Source: Candidatus Sabulitectum sp. (GTDB lineage Bacteria; Fermentibacterota; Fermentibacteria; Fermentibacterales; Fermentibacteraceae). Taken from it: a DNA stretch of 14,933 bases. Positions 13,328 through 14,933 of the stretch are shown here, one piece after another; position 1 is the first letter of the stretch, and every line of letters begins with the position of its first letter. The stretch spans positions 1 to 14,933 of the forward strand of contig JAGLDB010000027.1 of NCBI GenBank assembly GCA_023145935.1, read 5' to 3'. The notes under the pieces were generated by a model that was given only the letters and a program-made list of their open reading frames with translations, was not told the DNA's origin and made no database searches. The position numbers and the translations under genes were made by a program.

Positions 13328-14933
13328 ATGAAAAATTATAATTCTGAAAAACTGAGAACTGTAGCCGTGCTCGGTCACGGCTCTGTTGGTAAAACCAGTT
13401 TTTGTGATGCCCTGCTTTTTGCAGGAGGCGGATGCGAACGGCTGGGAAGCGTAGACGATGGAACAAGCGTCTTCGATTACACCTCAGAGAGCAGAGAAAA
13501 AAAGCACAGCTTCGGTTCATCCATGGCCACTCTGGACTGGAATGGCATAAAGGTAAACATTATTGATACACCGGGACTGGCGGATTTTCACGGTGAAACA
13601 ATTGGAGCGATCTCAGCATCCGACATGACTATTCTTCTTCTGGACGGCAAAGACGGTGTCGAAGTAGGTAGTTTCAAAACATGGAACTTTGCCAAGACCG
13701 AAAACATCCCGGTTTTTATCTATGTGAGCCGTGTAGATCGCGAGAACGCAAACTTTGACAGAGTCGTTGAGCAGGCCAAAGAAATGTTCAACAGGCATGT
13801 GGTGCCTGTGGTCTTCCCTGTGATGGATGGTGACTCATTCATTGGTGTGGTCAATGCAATAACCCGTAAGGCTTTTGACGCGTCAGGAAACGAAATGGAA
13901 GTTCCTGAAAGTGCAAAAGAACAGTGTGAAGATTACAGAATGCAACTTATTGAGGAAGCTGCTGAGGCTGATGAAGAGCTCATGGACATTTTCTTTGCCA
14001 ATGAAACTCTCACAGCAGAAGAGCTTAAAAAAGGCATAAAGCTCGCCGTAAAGAACCGAGGGATGTTCCCTCTGTACTGCGGTGTTTCCATACCTCCAGT
14101 GGGTCAGAGATTCGTGCTTGACGCAATAGTCGAATACGCCCCATCACCTCTGGAAGCAACACCTGCTCCAGTAATTGATGGTGACCCAGTTCTGCCGGAT
14201 CCCAAAGGTGGATTTGTTGCGCGGGCTTTCAGCACAAAACACGATAAGCATGTAGGAGATATGGTCTACCTCAAGATCCTCAGGGGTTCTGTTGAAGGTT
14301 CACACGAGGCAATCAATATTGCAAGACATCAGACTGAGCGCCTTGGAAACTATTACTATATGAATGGCTCTTCAAGAGAAGACGCCACCAGAATGGTGGT
14401 AGGCGATATAATGGCTGTGGCCAAGCTCAAAGGCACTATCACCAACGATGTTCTGTGTGACAAGAGTGACCAGGTAAAACTGGTTCCCATTTCATTCCCC
14501 AATCCTGTTTACAGAGCAGCCATACGAGCAAAGAAGCGTGGAGATGAAGACAAAATGGGAGCCGGGCTACACAAGCTTGGTGCAATGGATCCAACTTTTA
14601 TCACCAGAAATGAAGGCAACATAGGCCAGACAACGGTGAACGGCATGGGCGAGCTTCACCTTATGACAATGCTTGCCCGCCTTAAAGAGATGAGTGGAGT
14701 TGAAGCTGAACTTTTCAAGCCAAAAATTGCTTACCAGGAAACCATTACCAAAAAGGCAAATGGAGCCTACAAGCATAGAAAGCAGTCTGGTGGAAGAGGT
14801 CAGTACGGTCATGTTCTTATGAGAATTGAGCCCACACCAAGAGGTGAAGGCTATGTGTTCTCCAGCGAAGTCTCAGGTGGTAATGTTCCCACAAAATACA
14901 TCCCAGCAGTTGAAAAGGGTGTAGTTGAGGCTT
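13328..14933 (+). CDS. EF-G-like translation GTPase (EF-G2 type), C-terminus cut by window edge
   Basis: This is a translational GTPase of the EF-G-like subfamily found as an extra copy beside canonical EF-G. The 535 visible codons cover the G domain, domains II and III, and the start of domain IV. The P-loop is GHGSVGKT (residues 16-23) and G3 is DTPG (80-83), followed by Leu84 where canonical EF-G has the catalytic histidine. The G4 position reads SRVD (134-137) instead of NKxD. The switch-I area lacks the usual RGITI. Domain III has NGMGELHL, and domain IV has SGGRGQYGHVLMRIEP and VSGGNVPTKYIPAVEKG. The ATG is preceded by GGAG at five bases. About 150 residues (rest of domain IV and domain V) lie beyond the window. 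Whether it acts in translocation, recycling or something else is unknown, and the altered G motifs argue for a specialised role. Confidence 0.92.
   Translation, partial: MKNYNSEKLRTVAVLGHGSVGKTSFCDALLFAGGGCERLGSVDDGTSVFDYTSESREKKHSFGSSMATLDWNGIKVNIIDTPGLADFHGETIGAISASDMTILLLDGKDGVEVGSFKTWNFAKTENIPVFIYVSRVDRENANFDRVVEQAKEMFNRHVVPVVFPVMDGDSFIGVVNAITRKAFDASGNEMEVPESAKEQCEDYRMQLIEEAAEADEELMDIFFANETLTAEELKKGIKLAVKNRGMFPLYCGVSIPPVGQRFVLDAIVEYAPSPLEATPAPVIDGDPVLPDPKGGFVARAFSTKHDKHVGDMVYLKILRGSVEGSHEAINIARHQTERLGNYYYMNGSSREDATRMVVGDIMAVAKLKGTITNDVLCDKSDQVKLVPISFPNPVYRAAIRAKKRGDEDKMGAGLHKLGAMDPTFITRNEGNIGQTTVNGMGELHLMTMLARLKEMSGVEAELFKPKIAYQETITKKANGAYKHRKQSGGRGQYGHVLMRIEPTPRGEGYVFSSEVSGGNVPTKYIPAVEKGVVEA

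Noticed and set aside
1..14933. CRISPR array, tRNA or rRNA genes, insertion sequences, phage genes, toxin-antitoxin or defence cassette
   Set aside because: No regularly spaced repeats, cloverleaf-like segments, transposase or integrase motifs or recognisable defence genes were found on reading both strands.

Overview
The window looks like a piece of chromosome from a poorly characterised bacterium, probably of the FCB/Fermentibacteria-like kind. The evidence is indirect. Two secreted proteins end in the short beta-sandwich tail (Pro-Asn-Pro opening, conserved Gly-Arg-Ile-Val) used as a C-terminal sorting or FlgD-like Ig domain in type IX-like secretion. One of these is a gingipain-type C25 protease and the other a CotH-kinase/lamin-tail protein. 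Base composition is moderate and the genes are densely packed. No 16S gene, tRNA, CRISPR array or insertion sequence was seen, so the taxonomy is inference.

Layout. From 1 to 3092 a tight minus-strand operon encodes an RseC/MucC-like membrane protein, TldD and a PmbA/TldE partner that runs off the left edge, with overlapping stop/start codons. From 3156 to 5690 lies a large minus-strand CotH-type secreted protein gene that is visibly damaged: it has an in-frame TAA inside its lamin-tail domain and no ordinary start codon in front of its signal peptide. From 5748 to 6400 the plus strand carries decayed DNA: an unrecognised 79-codon open stretch, then the C-terminal half of a family 2 glycosyltransferase broken by two in-frame TGA codons. 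A small intact gamma-glutamylcyclotransferase-like gene follows (6494-6982), facing a convergent hairpin terminator (7041-7077). The C25 peptidase occupies 7094-9496 on the minus strand.

From 9586 to 13133 a minus-strand operon encodes a small membrane-anchored zinc-ribbon protein, a multi-cofactor oxidoreductase subunit (2Fe-2S, FAD/NAD, two 4Fe-4S and a BFD-type 2Fe-2S site) and a DAO-family flavoprotein. Together the last two resemble an amine or imino-acid dehydrogenase of the HcnABC/SoxAB/proline dehydrogenase type. At the right edge a divergent plus-strand gene encodes an EF-G-like GTPase with unusual GTP-binding motifs, cut by the window end in domain IV.

How the parts relate. The TldD/PmbA pair would form a cytoplasmic metalloprotease. 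The C25 peptidase and the CotH-like protein would be exported. The oxidoreductase pair would feed electrons from an amine substrate to a carrier. There is no single dedicated new system in view. The points most worth following up are the composite oxidoreductase, the cluster of nonsense-interrupted genes between 3156 and 6400, and the frequent use of TTG/GTG starts behind strong Shine-Dalgarno sequences.
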